Shown in pieces: positions 49,983 through 59,904 of a DNA stretch of 63,876 nt. This DNA is from Domibacillus indicus (lineage in GTDB: Bacteria; Bacillota; Bacilli; Bacillales; Domibacillaceae), in NCBI RefSeq assembly GCF_023715895.1, contig NZ_JAMBOO010000022.1, positions 1-63,876 on the forward strand. Reading direction: 5' to 3'. The position numbers and the translations under genes are program-made. Under the pieces are notes generated by a model, which did not search any database, had not been told where the DNA came from, and saw only the letters and a list, made by a program, of their open reading frames with translations. Numbering within the stretch: the first letter of the stretch is position 1; every line of letters starts with the position of its first letter.

Positions 49983-51023
49983 TTAAAAATCATAATCTGC
50001 TGCGTTTTCTTTTGTGAAGTCTGTTGGAGGACCCATGATAACTGTTTTACCATCTTCCCAAAGTTCGATTTCACCTACACCTTCAACGTTTTGCCCGTTT
50101 TCTGGTTTTTCACCTTCAACCAAATCTTTTGCAAGAGCCACTGTTAAGTAACCTAGCTTATCTGGCTCCCAAAGAATGGCCACATCCAATGCTCCATCTT
50201 CTAGATAAGGAGAAGAATCTTTCGGCAGCGCCGTACCAACAACCGCAATTTTATCTTGAAGTCCTTTTTCTTGAATCGCCTGAGCTGCGCCAAGTGGTGC
50301 TGGTGTTGAAAATGCCATAATACCTTTTAAATCCGGATTAGATTTAATCAAATCCAATGTTTTTTGATAAGCAACTTGCTGTTTTTCATCAGTTGCAATT
50401 TTATCTGTAACGAGTTCGATGCCAGGATAGTTTTCTTCGAGTTCTTTCTTGGCTGCATCAATCCACGTGTTTAAGTTTGCTGCCGACAATCCACCTGTTA
50501 AAATAGCAATCTGGCCTTCTTCAGTACCCATTTGTTCAACAAGTGATTGAGCAATGTGTCGACCGTATGCCTCGTCATCAATTTGGTGAACAGATAGCTC
50601 AACCAAGGACTGATCCGCCGGCGTATCCCAGTCCATTACAATGATTCCCTGGTCTTTTGCTTTTTTAAGGACCGGTGAAAGGGAAGCCGCATCATTTGGA
50701 GCGACCGCAAGAACGTCTACATTTTGGCTAATTAAGTCCTCAATAACCTTTACCTGCTGTGCAGCATCCGGCTCAGTCGGTCCTGTGTAAACCACTTCAA
50801 CGCCAAGATCTTTTCCTGCTTGAATAGCACCAGCTTCTGATGCATTAAAGTATGGGATACCAATCAGCTTTGGTACTACAGCAATTTTTACTTCCCCGTC
50901 ATCACCGCCGCCACTGTTGCTTTTCGTACTTTTATTTCCAGCAGCACCTTCCTCTGATACGCATCCTGCCAATAACCCTCCTGCTAAAATAGCAGTTGCA
51001 AACAACCCTGTAACTTTTTTCAT
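49983..51023 (-). CDS. ABC sugar-binding lipoprotein, RhaS/LsrB-like
   Basis: 346 residues. The lipobox GGLLAGC puts Cys at about 21. The periplasmic-binding fold has VVPKLIGIPYFNASEAGA, VVYTGPTEPDAAQQV, IVMDWDTPAD and a terminal TKENAADYDF. These motifs, including the YDF ending, are those of LsrB (AI-2) and RhaS (rhamnose) binding proteins, not ribose-binding RbsB. It would feed the two permeases and double ATPase encoded upstream. A second binding protein of the same type (59882-60928) serves a sensor kinase. Confidence 0.88.
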   Translation of the reverse strand: MKKVTGLFATAILAGGLLAGCVSEEGAAGNKSTKSNSGGGDDGEVKIAVVPKLIGIPYFNASEAGAIQAGKDLGVEVVYTGPTEPDAAQQVKVIEDLISQNVDVLAVAPNDAASLSPVLKKAKDQGIIVMDWDTPADQSLVELSVHQIDDEAYGRHIAQSLVEQMGTEEGQIAILTGGLSAANLNTWIDAAKKELEENYPGIELVTDKIATDEKQQVAYQKTLDLIKSNPDLKGIMAFSTPAPLGAAQAIQEKGLQDKIAVVGTALPKDSSPYLEDGALDVAILWEPDKLGYLTVALAKDLVEGEKPENGQNVEGVGEIELWEDGKTVIMGPPTDFTKENAADYDF

Positions 51024-51095
51024 CGTCCATCTCCCTTTCTGAAGTTAGTAGTACGCTTTATTTGATCTGACTTATTCAGGTAAATCCTTTTGTTG

Positions 51096-52061
51096 TTATG
51101 CAGCTGATAATTGTTTTTGTTTTTTTTCGTCCAGCTTTGATTTCACAAAGTTAATGACGAGCACTCCTACTAAAATAACCCCCATCATTACGGTTACTAT
51201 TGAACGAGGAACTCCAAGAAGATTTAATCCACTGGACAACATTTGGAAAATAATCACTGCATATATAGTACCCATGACTTTTCCATAGCCTCCTTGAATT
51301 TCAGTTCCTCCGAGAACAGCTGCTGCTACACTTTGCAGAAGATAGGATGAACCCAAATCTACTTTTACTGTATTGTAACGAGAGGTCATGATAATTGAAG
51401 CAATCGTCGCCAGCAAAGCCGCGTATAAATACACTTTCATTAAAACCCGGCTGTTGTTCACGCCTGAAAACAGTGAAGCGATTGGGTTGCTTCCAACCAT
51501 ATAAACGCTTTTTCCCCATCCTGTCTTCGTTAATAAAATACCGGTAACAACGGCGAAAATAATAAAGATAATCATCGATAACGGAACAATTCCCATATAG
51601 TATCCATTTCCAATTAAACTGTAAGCTTCACTAAACCCAGAAATCGAGTTTCCTTTTGTAATGCTTAATATAATGCCTTCAAATAAAACCATTGTGCCTA
51701 GTGTTACGAGGATTGGTGACACCCCGATTTTTGAAATAATAAATCCATTGAGAGATCCGCACAAAAGACCGACTACTACACCTGCTAAAATAGCAACAAT
51801 CATTGGATATCCGTTGCTCGACATCGTTGCAATCGCCACCCCTGATAGGGCTGCCGTATAGGTGATGGATAAATCAATCCCGCCTGTTACAATGACCACC
51901 ATCATTGCAAGTGCAATTAATCCAAACTCAGGAAGCTGAAACATCATGTTATTTAAGTTGTTAGAAGACGTAAATTCAGGAACTGTGACACTCATTAAAA
52001 TAAATAAGGCAATGGCAATGAGGCCTAGTATATTTTCTTTAGTCAGTGATATCTTTTTCAT
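51096..52061 (-). CDS. sugar ABC permease 2 (RbsC/LsrD-like)
   Basis: A 321-residue membrane protein with about ten helices and the BPD_transp_2 signatures VTGGIDLSITYTAALSGV and GGTEIQGGYG. Two different permeases in one operon show a heterodimeric channel, as in LsrCD and RhaPQ. It partners the other permease, the ATPase and the binding protein. Its spacing to the permease gene upstream is 15 bases. Confidence 0.9.
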   Translation of the reverse strand: MKKISLTKENILGLIAIALFILMSVTVPEFTSSNNLNNMMFQLPEFGLIALAMMVVIVTGGIDLSITYTAALSGVAIATMSSNGYPMIVAILAGVVVGLLCGSLNGFIISKIGVSPILVTLGTMVLFEGIILSITKGNSISGFSEAYSLIGNGYYMGIVPLSMIIFIIFAVVTGILLTKTGWGKSVYMVGSNPIASLFSGVNNSRVLMKVYLYAALLATIASIIMTSRYNTVKVDLGSSYLLQSVAAAVLGGTEIQGGYGKVMGTIYAVIIFQMLSSGLNLLGVPRSIVTVMMGVILVGVLVINFVKSKLDEKKQKQLSAA

Positions 52062-52076
52062 TTTTTCACCTCTTTC

Positions 52077-53060
52077 TTATGCTTCTACTTCGATTTTTGA
52101 CAGCTTCTCTTGAGAGCGTTTGTATTGAATATGATCATAAGAAACCGCTAACAAAATAATGATTCCAGTAAACACTTTTTGCCAGAATGTATCAATTCTC
52201 GCCAGAATCAGTCCATTTTGTACAATACCGAGAAGTAGAACACCTAAAATCGTTCCCATTACCGTGCCTCTTCCTCCCATAATATTGGCTCCTCCCAAAA
52301 CAACGGCTGCAATAACCATTAATTCAAGACCAAGCATTCCATTAGGATCAACGGCTTTTGTGTATGCAGTTTGGGCAATGGCAGCAATTCCTGCTAAAAA
52401 CCCCATATAAGAAAAAACGAAAATTTGGACTTTATCAAAGTTAATTCCTACGCGGACAGCAGAATCCTTATTTCCACCAATCGCCATTACTTCCCGCCCA
52501 ATTAATGTGTATTTCAGCAAATACCAAGTCAATAACGCTACCGCAATAAACATAAGAATAACAATTGAAATTCCAAAAACCTCAAAGCTTGAAAATTTCA
52601 AGAAAACACTTGGAAAGCTGCTGCTGTTTAAGTACTGCCCATTGGTAATGTATAAAACTAAACCATTGATGATACTCATCATACCGAGTGTTACTACAAT
52701 CGCTGGAATTTGAATTTTTGCTACTAAAACTCCATTTATCGCACCCAGTATAATGCCAAGCAATGGTCCAATTAAAAATAATAGAAGAATGGAGACCGGG
52801 CTATCTGGCATCATAACCATTATTTTCCCTAAAATCACACATACCGCGCTTGTGACAGCTGCAACCGACACATCAATCCCACCGGTGATAATGACCATTG
52901 TCATTCCGATAGCCAATATGCCGAGAACAGCATTTCCTTTAATCACATCCAGTAAGTTGTCTGCTGTAAGAAAAACAGGACTGATAAATGCAAGTACAAT
53001 ACTGAGCAAAATGACAATCATGGCAATACTGACTTCTTTTGACTTTAAAATACCATTCAT
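52077..53060 (-). CDS. sugar ABC permease 1 (RbsC/LsrC-like)
   Basis: 327 residues, about ten membrane helices, with MTMVIITGGIDVSVAAV and VLGGANIMGGRGTVMGT, the coupling and selectivity segments of ribose-type permeases. Its start overlaps the ATPase stop by four bases (ATGA), indicating translational coupling. It differs clearly from the second permease, so the channel is a heterodimer. Confidence 0.92.
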   Translation of the reverse strand: MNGILKSKEVSIAMIVILLSIVLAFISPVFLTADNLLDVIKGNAVLGILAIGMTMVIITGGIDVSVAAVTSAVCVILGKIMVMMPDSPVSILLLFLIGPLLGIILGAINGVLVAKIQIPAIVVTLGMMSIINGLVLYITNGQYLNSSSFPSVFLKFSSFEVFGISIVILMFIAVALLTWYLLKYTLIGREVMAIGGNKDSAVRVGINFDKVQIFVFSYMGFLAGIAAIAQTAYTKAVDPNGMLGLELMVIAAVVLGGANIMGGRGTVMGTILGVLLLGIVQNGLILARIDTFWQKVFTGIIILLAVSYDHIQYKRSQEKLSKIEVEA

Positions 53061-54592
53061 GCCGGAGCCTCCTCTTCATAGAGCTCTTCTGCTTTAGGAC
53101 CAAGCAGTGCGTAGTTCATAATATTTTCTTGTGTGGCTTCTTCGATACCGACTTCTCCTGCTATTCTTCCATGTCTCATAATTAAAATCCGGTCGCTTAC
53201 AGCAAGAACTTCTGGCAGTTCGGATGAAATCACAATAATCCCCATCCCTTCTGCAGCCAGTTTTCTCATCAGCTTATGAATTTCAGATTTTGCACCAATA
53301 TCAATTCCATTGGTTGGTTCATCAATAATTAAAATTTTAGGCTTTGTTGAAAGCCATTTTCCGATAACTACCTTTTGTTGATTACCACCGGATAAATCTC
53401 CTGCTGCGCGGTTCGGTAGCGCAGGACGGACATCGAGTGTTTTAACATAATGATTGGCTAACTGGACTTCTTTTTTCCGATCAATTAATTTAAATTTATT
53501 GCGAAGCTGTTTTAAAACAGGAAGCGAAATATTATTAATAATGGACTGTCGAAGAACAAGCCCTTGCGTTTTTCGACTTTCCGGAACATAAGCAATCCCC
53601 TTTTTTACCGCATCTTCAGAAGATTTAACGACAACTGTCTCTCCATTTATTTTCAGCTCTCCTTTATAAGGACGATTCACCCCAAAGATTGCTTGGGCCA
53701 GTTCTGTTCTCCCTGATCCAACCAAACCGGTAATTCCAAGAACTTCTCCCTCTTTTAGTTCAAACGTAATATCTTTAAAGTTTCCTTCTTTAGACAACCC
53801 CTTTACTTCCAGCAGCGTTTTGCCTGTCTTGACTTTTTCTTTATTTTTCTCGTAAAGAACCTGACGCCCTACCATCAGCTGAATAAGTTTATCTTCGTTT
53901 AATTCTTCTGTATCGTAACTGCCTACATATTTTCCATCTCGCAAAACCGTAAAACGATCCGAAACAGTGAAAAGTTCTTTTAATTTGTGACTAACAAAAA
54001 TAATAGAAATGCCTCGATTTTTCAGATCATCAATTACTTTATATAGTTTTTCTACTTCACCTGAGGATAAAGAAGAAGTCGGTTCGTCCATAACGATAAG
54101 TTTTGAATCAAAAGCCAATGCTCTAGCAATTTCAATAAGCTGCTGCTGGGCTATGCTTAATTTCTCAACCGGTGTGTGGACATCTATTTCAACCCCTAGC
54201 TCTTTCAGCGCTTTTTTTGCTTTTTCTTCCATTTCACTCCAATTTATTTTTTTCCAAGGTTTTTTATCGCTGTCCCGTCCGATATAAATATTTTCCGCTA
54301 CGGATAAATTCGGAAATAAGCTCAAATCCTGGTAAATGATTGAAATACCTTTTAAAGTTGCATCAATTGGTTTTTGAATTTCAGCTTCTTTTCCTTCAAA
54401 GTAAAATGCTGCACCCGGATCCGGCTTGTAAATGCCAGCTAAAATTTTAATTAAAGTTGATTTTCCAGCACCGTTTTCTCCAATTAGTGCATGTACTTCT
54501 CCTTTTTTAACTTCAAGCATTACATTATCCAATGCTTTGACGCCTGGAAATGTCTTACTTACACTTTTCATTTGAAGTAAATAGTCTTTCAC
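53057..54592 (-). CDS. sugar ABC transporter ATPase, RbsA/LsrA type
   Basis: 511 residues with two fused nucleotide-binding domains. The first has Walker A GENGAGKST, signature LSIAQQQ and Walker B LIVMDEPTSSL. The second has the degenerate A-loop GLVGSGRTEL typical of this class, signature LSGGNQQK and Walker B ILIIDEPTNGID. GTG at 54592 is chosen because AGAGGTG lies six bases before it; the GTG at 54601 overlaps that site. It powers the two permeases downstream. Confidence 0.93.
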   Translation of the reverse strand: MKDYLLQMKSVSKTFPGVKALDNVMLEVKKGEVHALIGENGAGKSTLIKILAGIYKPDPGAAFYFEGKEAEIQKPIDATLKGISIIYQDLSLFPNLSVAENIYIGRDSDKKPWKKINWSEMEEKAKKALKELGVEIDVHTPVEKLSIAQQQLIEIARALAFDSKLIVMDEPTSSLSSGEVEKLYKVIDDLKNRGISIIFVSHKLKELFTVSDRFTVLRDGKYVGSYDTEELNEDKLIQLMVGRQVLYEKNKEKVKTGKTLLEVKGLSKEGNFKDITFELKEGEVLGITGLVGSGRTELAQAIFGVNRPYKGELKINGETVVVKSSEDAVKKGIAYVPESRKTQGLVLRQSIINNISLPVLKQLRNKFKLIDRKKEVQLANHYVKTLDVRPALPNRAAGDLSGGNQQKVVIGKWLSTKPKILIIDEPTNGIDIGAKSEIHKLMRKLAAEGMGIIVISSELPEVLAVSDRILIMRHGRIAGEVGIEEATQENIMNYALLGPKAEELYEEEAPA

Positions 54593-54628
54593 TGCTTTCA
54601 CCTCTTTAACTAAATATAGGAAAGTTTT

Positions 54629-55579
54629 TTATTGAAGCTGGGTTCGATAACCATTTAGTCCGCGTTCCTGGCAAAAAGCTGTTACTTCTTCCAATGTCGG
54701 AAGGCCTTTTTGTGCTCCCGGTTTTGTTACTTTCATAGCTGCTACAACGGCCGCAAACTGAGCTGCTGATTCCAGCGCTTCTCCTTCTGCCACAGCACAA
54801 GCTAATGCACCTGCGAATGAGTCTCCAGCTCCTACTGTATCAACTGCTTGGACGGGAATAGGATCTACAAAGAATGTTTTTCCTTTTTGATAAACCAGCG
54901 CTCCTTTGCTTCCCAGCTTGATGATGCTGTTTGAAACACCCAACTGATGATCAAAATACACCCCTGCTTTGTATGCGCTTTCTATTGAGTCAATTTTGAT
55001 TCCCGTCAGCTCATAAGTTTCCTGGGCATTTGGTGTAATGACGTCTGCATACTGAAGAGCTTCTATTGTTACACCTGCAGCTGGTGCTGGATCGAGAATC
55101 ACAAACATTTCTTTTTCTTTTGCCAGCTTTACGGCTTGAAGAATCGTTTTAGATGGAATTTCCATTTGAATAAGAAGCACGCTTCCTGCTTCGACATCCT
55201 TAAATTTTTCAATGATGTCTTCTTCTCTCAGCTCATCATTGGCTCCCTTGATAACGAGCATTGTATTTTCGGCAGTTTTGTCAATGGTAACCAGAGCACA
55301 TCCAGTCGCTTGACTCTCCGTGTATGTCAGCAACGAAATATCTACATTATTCTCTGTCAATGTTCGAATCACTTCCTGTCCAAATGCATCACGGCCAACC
55401 GCTCCGATTAACTGAACCTGTTTGCCAAGCTTTGCACAGGCTGTTGCTTGATTTGCTCCTTTCCCGCCACTAAACATTTGCATGCTGTGACCAAAAACGG
55501 TATCTCCGTGAACAGGGTATTGATCCGTTGTTGCGACAATGTCCATATTAATGCTTCCTACCACAACGATTGACTTCAT
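54629..55579 (-). CDS. rbsK: PfkB-family sugar kinase, ribokinase-like
   Basis: A 316-residue kinase of the ribokinase group: GSINMDIV start, GGKGANQATA substrate motif, ALVTIDKTAENTM, and catalytic Asp in DTVGAGDSFAG. It phosphorylates ribose or another pentose at C5. It lies between the epimerase and the transporter ATPase. With the two FGGY kinases the operon carries three different sugar kinases, more than a single pathway needs, so the symbol marks family resemblance and not a proven substrate. Confidence 0.85.
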   Translation of the reverse strand: MKSIVVVGSINMDIVATTDQYPVHGDTVFGHSMQMFSGGKGANQATACAKLGKQVQLIGAVGRDAFGQEVIRTLTENNVDISLLTYTESQATGCALVTIDKTAENTMLVIKGANDELREEDIIEKFKDVEAGSVLLIQMEIPSKTILQAVKLAKEKEMFVILDPAPAAGVTIEALQYADVITPNAQETYELTGIKIDSIESAYKAGVYFDHQLGVSNSIIKLGSKGALVYQKGKTFFVDPIPVQAVDTVGAGDSFAGALACAVAEGEALESAAQFAAVVAAMKVTKPGAQKGLPTLEEVTAFCQERGLNGYRTQLQ

Positions 55580-56271
55580 ATCATTCCCTCTTTTTGTGGG
55601 TTTGTTTGTTCAAGAAAAATGTTAAGCTGCTGAACAGCTTCTTTTAAAGAAAGCTCTTTTTTAAATAAGCAAGATGTTCCGCATACAAGCATATCTGCTC
55701 CGTTTTTTACAACTTCAGGTATAGTATGAAATCCGATATTACCATCCACTTGGATTTGGATGTTGTATCCTTCTTTATCAATTAACTCACGTAGCCTTTG
55801 AATTTTTTTGTACATAAGCGGAATAAATTTCTGTCCAGCAAAGCCTGGATTCACTGTCATGACTGTTACATAGTCTACAACATCTAATACATATTCAAGT
55901 TCTTCAATCGGCGTTGAAGGATTCAAGGCCACTCCTGCTTTTATTCCTTTGTTTCTCAAGTTCTGCAATATCCTTTGCAAATGAGTAGCTGCTTCTGCAT
56001 GAACGGAAATCATATCAGCTCCTGCTTCAATAAAAAGATCAATATGGTCTTCTGGTTTCATGACCATTAAGTGAACATCAAATGGCTTATCTGTGAACGG
56101 CCTGATTTGTTTAATTAAATCTGGTCCCATTGTAAAATTTGGAACAAATAAGCCGTCCATTATATCCAAGTGAAAAAAATCAACTCCTGCCTGATCTAGT
56201 TCTCTGACAGTGCTTTTTAAGTTTCCCATGTCCGCACACATAAGTGATGGCCCAATTGATGTCATAATCAT
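55576..56271 (-). CDS. ribulose/hexulose-phosphate 3-epimerase family
   Basis: The 231-residue TIM barrel is the first gene of the operon. Rpe motifs are GPSLMCADM, HLDIMDGLFVPN, DVHLMV and VMTVNPGFAGQKF, with metal-binding His/Asp in place. The wording SLMCAD and VMTVNPGFAGQKFIP leans towards AlsE/SgcE-type epimerases over housekeeping Rpe. It would exchange xylulose-5-P and ribulose-5-P, or allulose-6-P and fructose-6-P. The next gene overlaps by four bases. Two cre-like sites lie upstream. Confidence 0.82.
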   Translation of the reverse strand: MIMTSIGPSLMCADMGNLKSTVRELDQAGVDFFHLDIMDGLFVPNFTMGPDLIKQIRPFTDKPFDVHLMVMKPEDHIDLFIEAGADMISVHAEAATHLQRILQNLRNKGIKAGVALNPSTPIEELEYVLDVVDYVTVMTVNPGFAGQKFIPLMYKKIQRLRELIDKEGYNIQIQVDGNIGFHTIPEVVKNGADMLVCGTSCLFKKELSLKEAVQQLNIFLEQTNPQKEGMI

Positions 56272-56310
56272 AATCCCCCATATCCATACCTAATTTTTCA
56301 ATCAATGTTT

Positions 56311-56359
56311 AATAAAGCGTTTTCTATTTGTTATCTATACTATATTGAAAGCGTTTACC
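56311..56359 (-). promoter_or_regulatory. promoter region with cre sites, sugar ABC operon
   Basis: TGAAAGCGTTTACC (56346-56359, plus strand) matches the CcpA operator TGWNANCGNTNWCA at 13 of 14 positions. A weaker copy (AGAAAACGCTTTAT on the minus strand, near 56311-56328) follows. TATAGA-like -10 sequences lie between them, so CcpA binding would block the promoter. Confidence 0.7.
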
Positions 56360-56427
56360 TTTGAGTAGGAGAGAAAATTCGGATAGGGGGGAGTTTATTC
56401 GGTACATTTTCATTTTTTGAAATACAA

Positions 56428-56454
56428 ACAAAAAAAGCCCCATTAGGAGCTTTT
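56428..56454 (-). terminator. terminator of the sensor operon (response regulator gene)
   Basis: AAAAGCTCC pairs with GGGGCTTTT and is followed by TTTG on the minus strand, directly at the regulator stop. Confidence 0.85.
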
Positions 56455-58052
56455 CAACTGTACTCATGCATTTCTCTAAATTCAGAAGGTCTCTTTCCTG
56501 TCCATTGTTTAAACAAACGGCTGAAATACTTTGTGTCTTGATAACCTACTTTCGCGGCAATGTCGTAAACTTTCAAATCGGTATGAATAAGCAATTCCTT
56601 CGCTTTTTTAAGACGCTCATTTGTCACATAATCTAAAACAGTTTCCCCTGTCTGGTTTTTAAAATATTCGCAAAAGTACGTTGCATTTAAATGCACATGG
56701 GCTGCAATTTGCTTGATAGTAATGCTTTGCTCAAGGTGCTCCTGTATCCAAACTTTGGCTCTTTTTACTGGCTCTCCCTGCTCATTGTGCGCAGCTTCCC
56801 TCTTGTCCCTCATTTTTCGCATCCATATTTCTGTGTCGAGTTTTAGCTTTTCAAAAGAAGAAGGTTCTTCTGTAATTTTAAATGCTTCCTGAATTAATTC
56901 CGGAAGTTCATTCAAACCATCCTCTTTAATCCAACAGTTAATAATCCTTATACATAAATAACGGACAGATTCTTGTATCAAAAATGGTGAAGACGCTTCC
57001 TTTAAAGAAACAAAGAATTGATTGAATGCCTGCTCTGCTTTATCTTCTCCATGCTCCATTGCTTCTACCGTCTCTTCTGCCCATTTGTAAATAGCTGGGG
57101 GAACTTCTGTGATTTTATTATAGGAAATACGCTTTAATGATTCTGTTTTAAAAAGTTTATTGCCTCCCTGAACCATACGGAACTGGAGGGCTGAACGCAG
57201 CTCATCTTTAACATTGGTTAAAAGAGAGAGATCTTTAAATGGATCACTCAGCGCAATAGATATAGTAAAAGGCGTTGAACGCTTGACAGCTGATTTAAGC
57301 CTCAAACACTCTGGCTCAATGTTTTCCTTATCAGGGTCTTTGATCAATACCCAATAGGCATACTGACTGTTTTTCCATAACCAGTACTGACTGCTTTTTT
57401 GTGTTTCTTTAATCAGATCCTCAATTTTCTTATCCCACAACTTCCAATCCTCCAAGGATACAGCCTGCTTTTTAGCTAAAATCTGATCCACTCCAAGGTA
57501 AAGCAGATAGTAAGTTCCTTCTGGGAACTGACGGAACCACTCAAGGAAAGATAAATCTACACTGTCTTTTGATGTGGCATCATTTAGCAGCTGAAGCTGC
57601 CGTTCAACGGTCAATCTAACCAGTATTTCTTCCGCTTTCTCATATTTCTCCCGCTCTGCTCTAGTTTGGATTACCTGTTCTTGTATATTAAGCAGCAGCT
57701 GCTTAAATTTATCCCGATCAATCGGCTTTAAAATATAATCCGTGGCCCCTTCTCTTAAAGCTGTTTGAACATATTTAAAATCATCGAAACCACTGATAAT
57801 AATAGAAAAAAAATCATTATTTTCTTTTTTTAGTTCTCTGACAAGCGTCAGTCCATCCATAAGAGGCATTTGAACATCTGTAAATAATACATCAATAGGC
57901 TGTTTTAATTGATGAATAGCCGTATAGGCTTCTTGTCCATCCGAGTAAACTCCTGCTATTTCCCAATTTTCAATTCCTGTTTTGATTAATCGCTCAATTC
58001 CTCTTCTAATTCTTGGCTCGTCATCAACAATGGCCACTCTAATTTTCTCCAT
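56454..58052 (-). CDS. YesN/AraC-type response regulator of the sugar operon
   Basis: 532 residues. Receiver domain with IVDDEPRIRRG, phosphorylated Asp in DVLFTDVQMPLMDG and Lys in YILKPIDR. A long central helical region follows (about 130-420). The AraC HTH pair closes the chain (about 425-530, SITIKQIAAHVHLNATYFCEYFKNQTG, then VGYQDTKYFSRLFKQWTGKRPSEFR). It overlaps the kinase gene by 14 bases. It probably activates the transporter operon that starts about 180 bases downstream. Confidence 0.92.
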   Translation of the reverse strand: MEKIRVAIVDDEPRIRRGIERLIKTGIENWEIAGVYSDGQEAYTAIHQLKQPIDVLFTDVQMPLMDGLTLVRELKKENNDFFSIIISGFDDFKYVQTALREGATDYILKPIDRDKFKQLLLNIQEQVIQTRAEREKYEKAEEILVRLTVERQLQLLNDATSKDSVDLSFLEWFRQFPEGTYYLLYLGVDQILAKKQAVSLEDWKLWDKKIEDLIKETQKSSQYWLWKNSQYAYWVLIKDPDKENIEPECLRLKSAVKRSTPFTISIALSDPFKDLSLLTNVKDELRSALQFRMVQGGNKLFKTESLKRISYNKITEVPPAIYKWAEETVEAMEHGEDKAEQAFNQFFVSLKEASSPFLIQESVRYLCIRIINCWIKEDGLNELPELIQEAFKITEEPSSFEKLKLDTEIWMRKMRDKREAAHNEQGEPVKRAKVWIQEHLEQSITIKQIAAHVHLNATYFCEYFKNQTGETVLDYVTNERLKKAKELLIHTDLKVYDIAAKVGYQDTKYFSRLFKQWTGKRPSEFREMHEYS

Positions 58053-59904
58053 TTTTTTTATTCAGCTCCTCTCGTTTCATAAGTATAGCTGCTTGATATG
58101 AATCAATTTTGGGAATACGCATGAGAATTTTCGTGCCTTCTTCTTCCTTGCTGGTAATTTCCAGCTTATACTGTTCTCCAAAAATCATATTAATTCTCGC
58201 ATTAACATTAATGACACCGAATCCTGAATCACGCCCAGCCAATGGGTCAGATTGAAGCCTTTCGTTTAACTGTTCCAATTTTTCAAAGTCGATTCCAGGG
58301 CCGTTGTCTTCAACTATTAACAGAATTTCATCGTTTTCTTTATATCGTCTATCTTCTAAAATATGAATAAAAAGCGACAATTCTTTTCTTTTTTCAAGCC
58401 CATACTTAATCGCGTTTTCAACAATCGGTTGTAATACAAACTTGGGTACATAATAATTAAGCAGGCTGCTTTCTTTCTCAATGTTAAATTGCAGCCGATC
58501 TTCAAAACGAAATTGCTGAATTCGAAGGTAATCTTCGATATGTTGAACTTCATTCTGAATACTGACTAAACTATCTTTATTACTTAGTGAAAAACGAAGC
58601 ATCCTTCCAAGCAATGTCAGCATTGTAACAACTTCGTCTATTTCCTCGTCTTCTACTGCCATACTGATTGTTTCTAATGTGTTGTACATAAAGTGCGGAT
58701 TAATTTGGGATTGAAGAGCATATAACTCTGCGGTACGCTGCCTTAGTTCAATATCGTAATTTCGCTGAATCAATTCTCTGATTTCAGCAAGCATTGAACT
58801 GAAGCTTTTCGCTAGAATTCCTACCTCATCATTTGAATGTATTGGAATGTCGACAAGTAAATCTCCCTTTTCCACTTTTTTCATAATGCTTCCTAACTCA
58901 TAAAGAGGCCGTGTAACCTTCCAAGCAAAAGAAATGGAGATAAAAGTTGTTACTAACGCAACAACCATAAAAACAAAAATGGTTGCATTTCGAACAAGAT
59001 CTGTTTTCTCTGTTAAATTTTTAATTGGCATGCTGTGAACCAGCACCCAGGCAAGCTCTCTGGATTCGCTTACACTGACAAGAGATTTTTCTCCATCCTG
59101 GTTTTTGCGAAAGCTTCCATTCAAGATTGGATATTGACCAATTTCCGGATCAACAGAACCAATTTTTGACTGTTCTGTGTGATAAATAATATTTCCTTTT
59201 TTTGTCGCAATCCACATTGTTACGTTTTTTTCCTGCTGTAGTTCTGCAAGAAATTCTTCAAAGAAAGATACATCAACGGCGATATAAATCGTTCCCAAGT
59301 TTTTTCTGTTGTCAAAATCGGTTATTTGTTTGACCAGCATAAAATAGGAAGGAGATCCTTCGAATGACAGATTTGCTTGATTAGGCAGAATAAGCTGCAT
59401 TCCTCCTAAAGAACTCAGCGCATCTGCATAAGGAAGTGTTCCATCATTAAAGCCAAAATTTTTATAGGGAACAGTAGTACTTGCAAAGACGTGATTTTTA
59501 GACACTAGAAAAGCCCCTAAAATAGTTGCAGAGCTGTTTTGTAAATAGGTTCTTGTTAAATAGTTTTTTACAATGTATTCATTGCGTAACTTTTTCGACT
59601 GGCTGCTTGCTGCACTATCTCGTAAAACAGTCATTACATCCCCTGACTGATAAATAAGGTCTGGAAAATATTCCATCTTCCGTATTTCGTTTTCAATCTT
59701 TTCATTTACCTGTTCTACGAGGCGAGGTACATATTCACCTACTTCTTCTTGAATAGACTGCGTGTATTGATAGTAGGCAATAAACCCGAGAAATCCCATT
59801 GGGACAATTGTAAGTAATGTATATGTAACGATAAGTTTCGTTGTCAGGGGAAAGGCTTTTATTTGTCTGTTAAATATATGTTTAAAAATCATATTGATCC
59901 ACAT
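58039..59904 (-). CDS. LytS/YesM-type sensor histidine kinase of the sugar operon
   Basis: A 621-residue kinase with an N-terminal membrane helix (about 20-45) and an extracytoplasmic Cache-like sensor (about 50-300). A second helix (about 305-330) and HAMP follow, then the phosphoacceptor in SQINPHFMYNTLETIS and ATPase motifs VENAIKYGLEKR, VEDNGPGID and GFGVINVNARI. The gene overlaps the 3' end of the binding-protein gene by 23 bases, so these two are made together. The start may be four codons later (59892); neither has a good ribosome site, which fits translational coupling. Signal input likely comes through the binding protein. Confidence 0.92.
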   Translation of the reverse strand: MWINMIFKHIFNRQIKAFPLTTKLIVTYTLLTIVPMGFLGFIAYYQYTQSIQEEVGEYVPRLVEQVNEKIENEIRKMEYFPDLIYQSGDVMTVLRDSAASSQSKKLRNEYIVKNYLTRTYLQNSSATILGAFLVSKNHVFASTTVPYKNFGFNDGTLPYADALSSLGGMQLILPNQANLSFEGSPSYFMLVKQITDFDNRKNLGTIYIAVDVSFFEEFLAELQQEKNVTMWIATKKGNIIYHTEQSKIGSVDPEIGQYPILNGSFRKNQDGEKSLVSVSESRELAWVLVHSMPIKNLTEKTDLVRNATIFVFMVVALVTTFISISFAWKVTRPLYELGSIMKKVEKGDLLVDIPIHSNDEVGILAKSFSSMLAEIRELIQRNYDIELRQRTAELYALQSQINPHFMYNTLETISMAVEDEEIDEVVTMLTLLGRMLRFSLSNKDSLVSIQNEVQHIEDYLRIQQFRFEDRLQFNIEKESSLLNYYVPKFVLQPIVENAIKYGLEKRKELSLFIHILEDRRYKENDEILLIVEDNGPGIDFEKLEQLNERLQSDPLAGRDSGFGVINVNARINMIFGEQYKLEITSKEEEGTKILMRIPKIDSYQAAILMKREELNKKNGEN

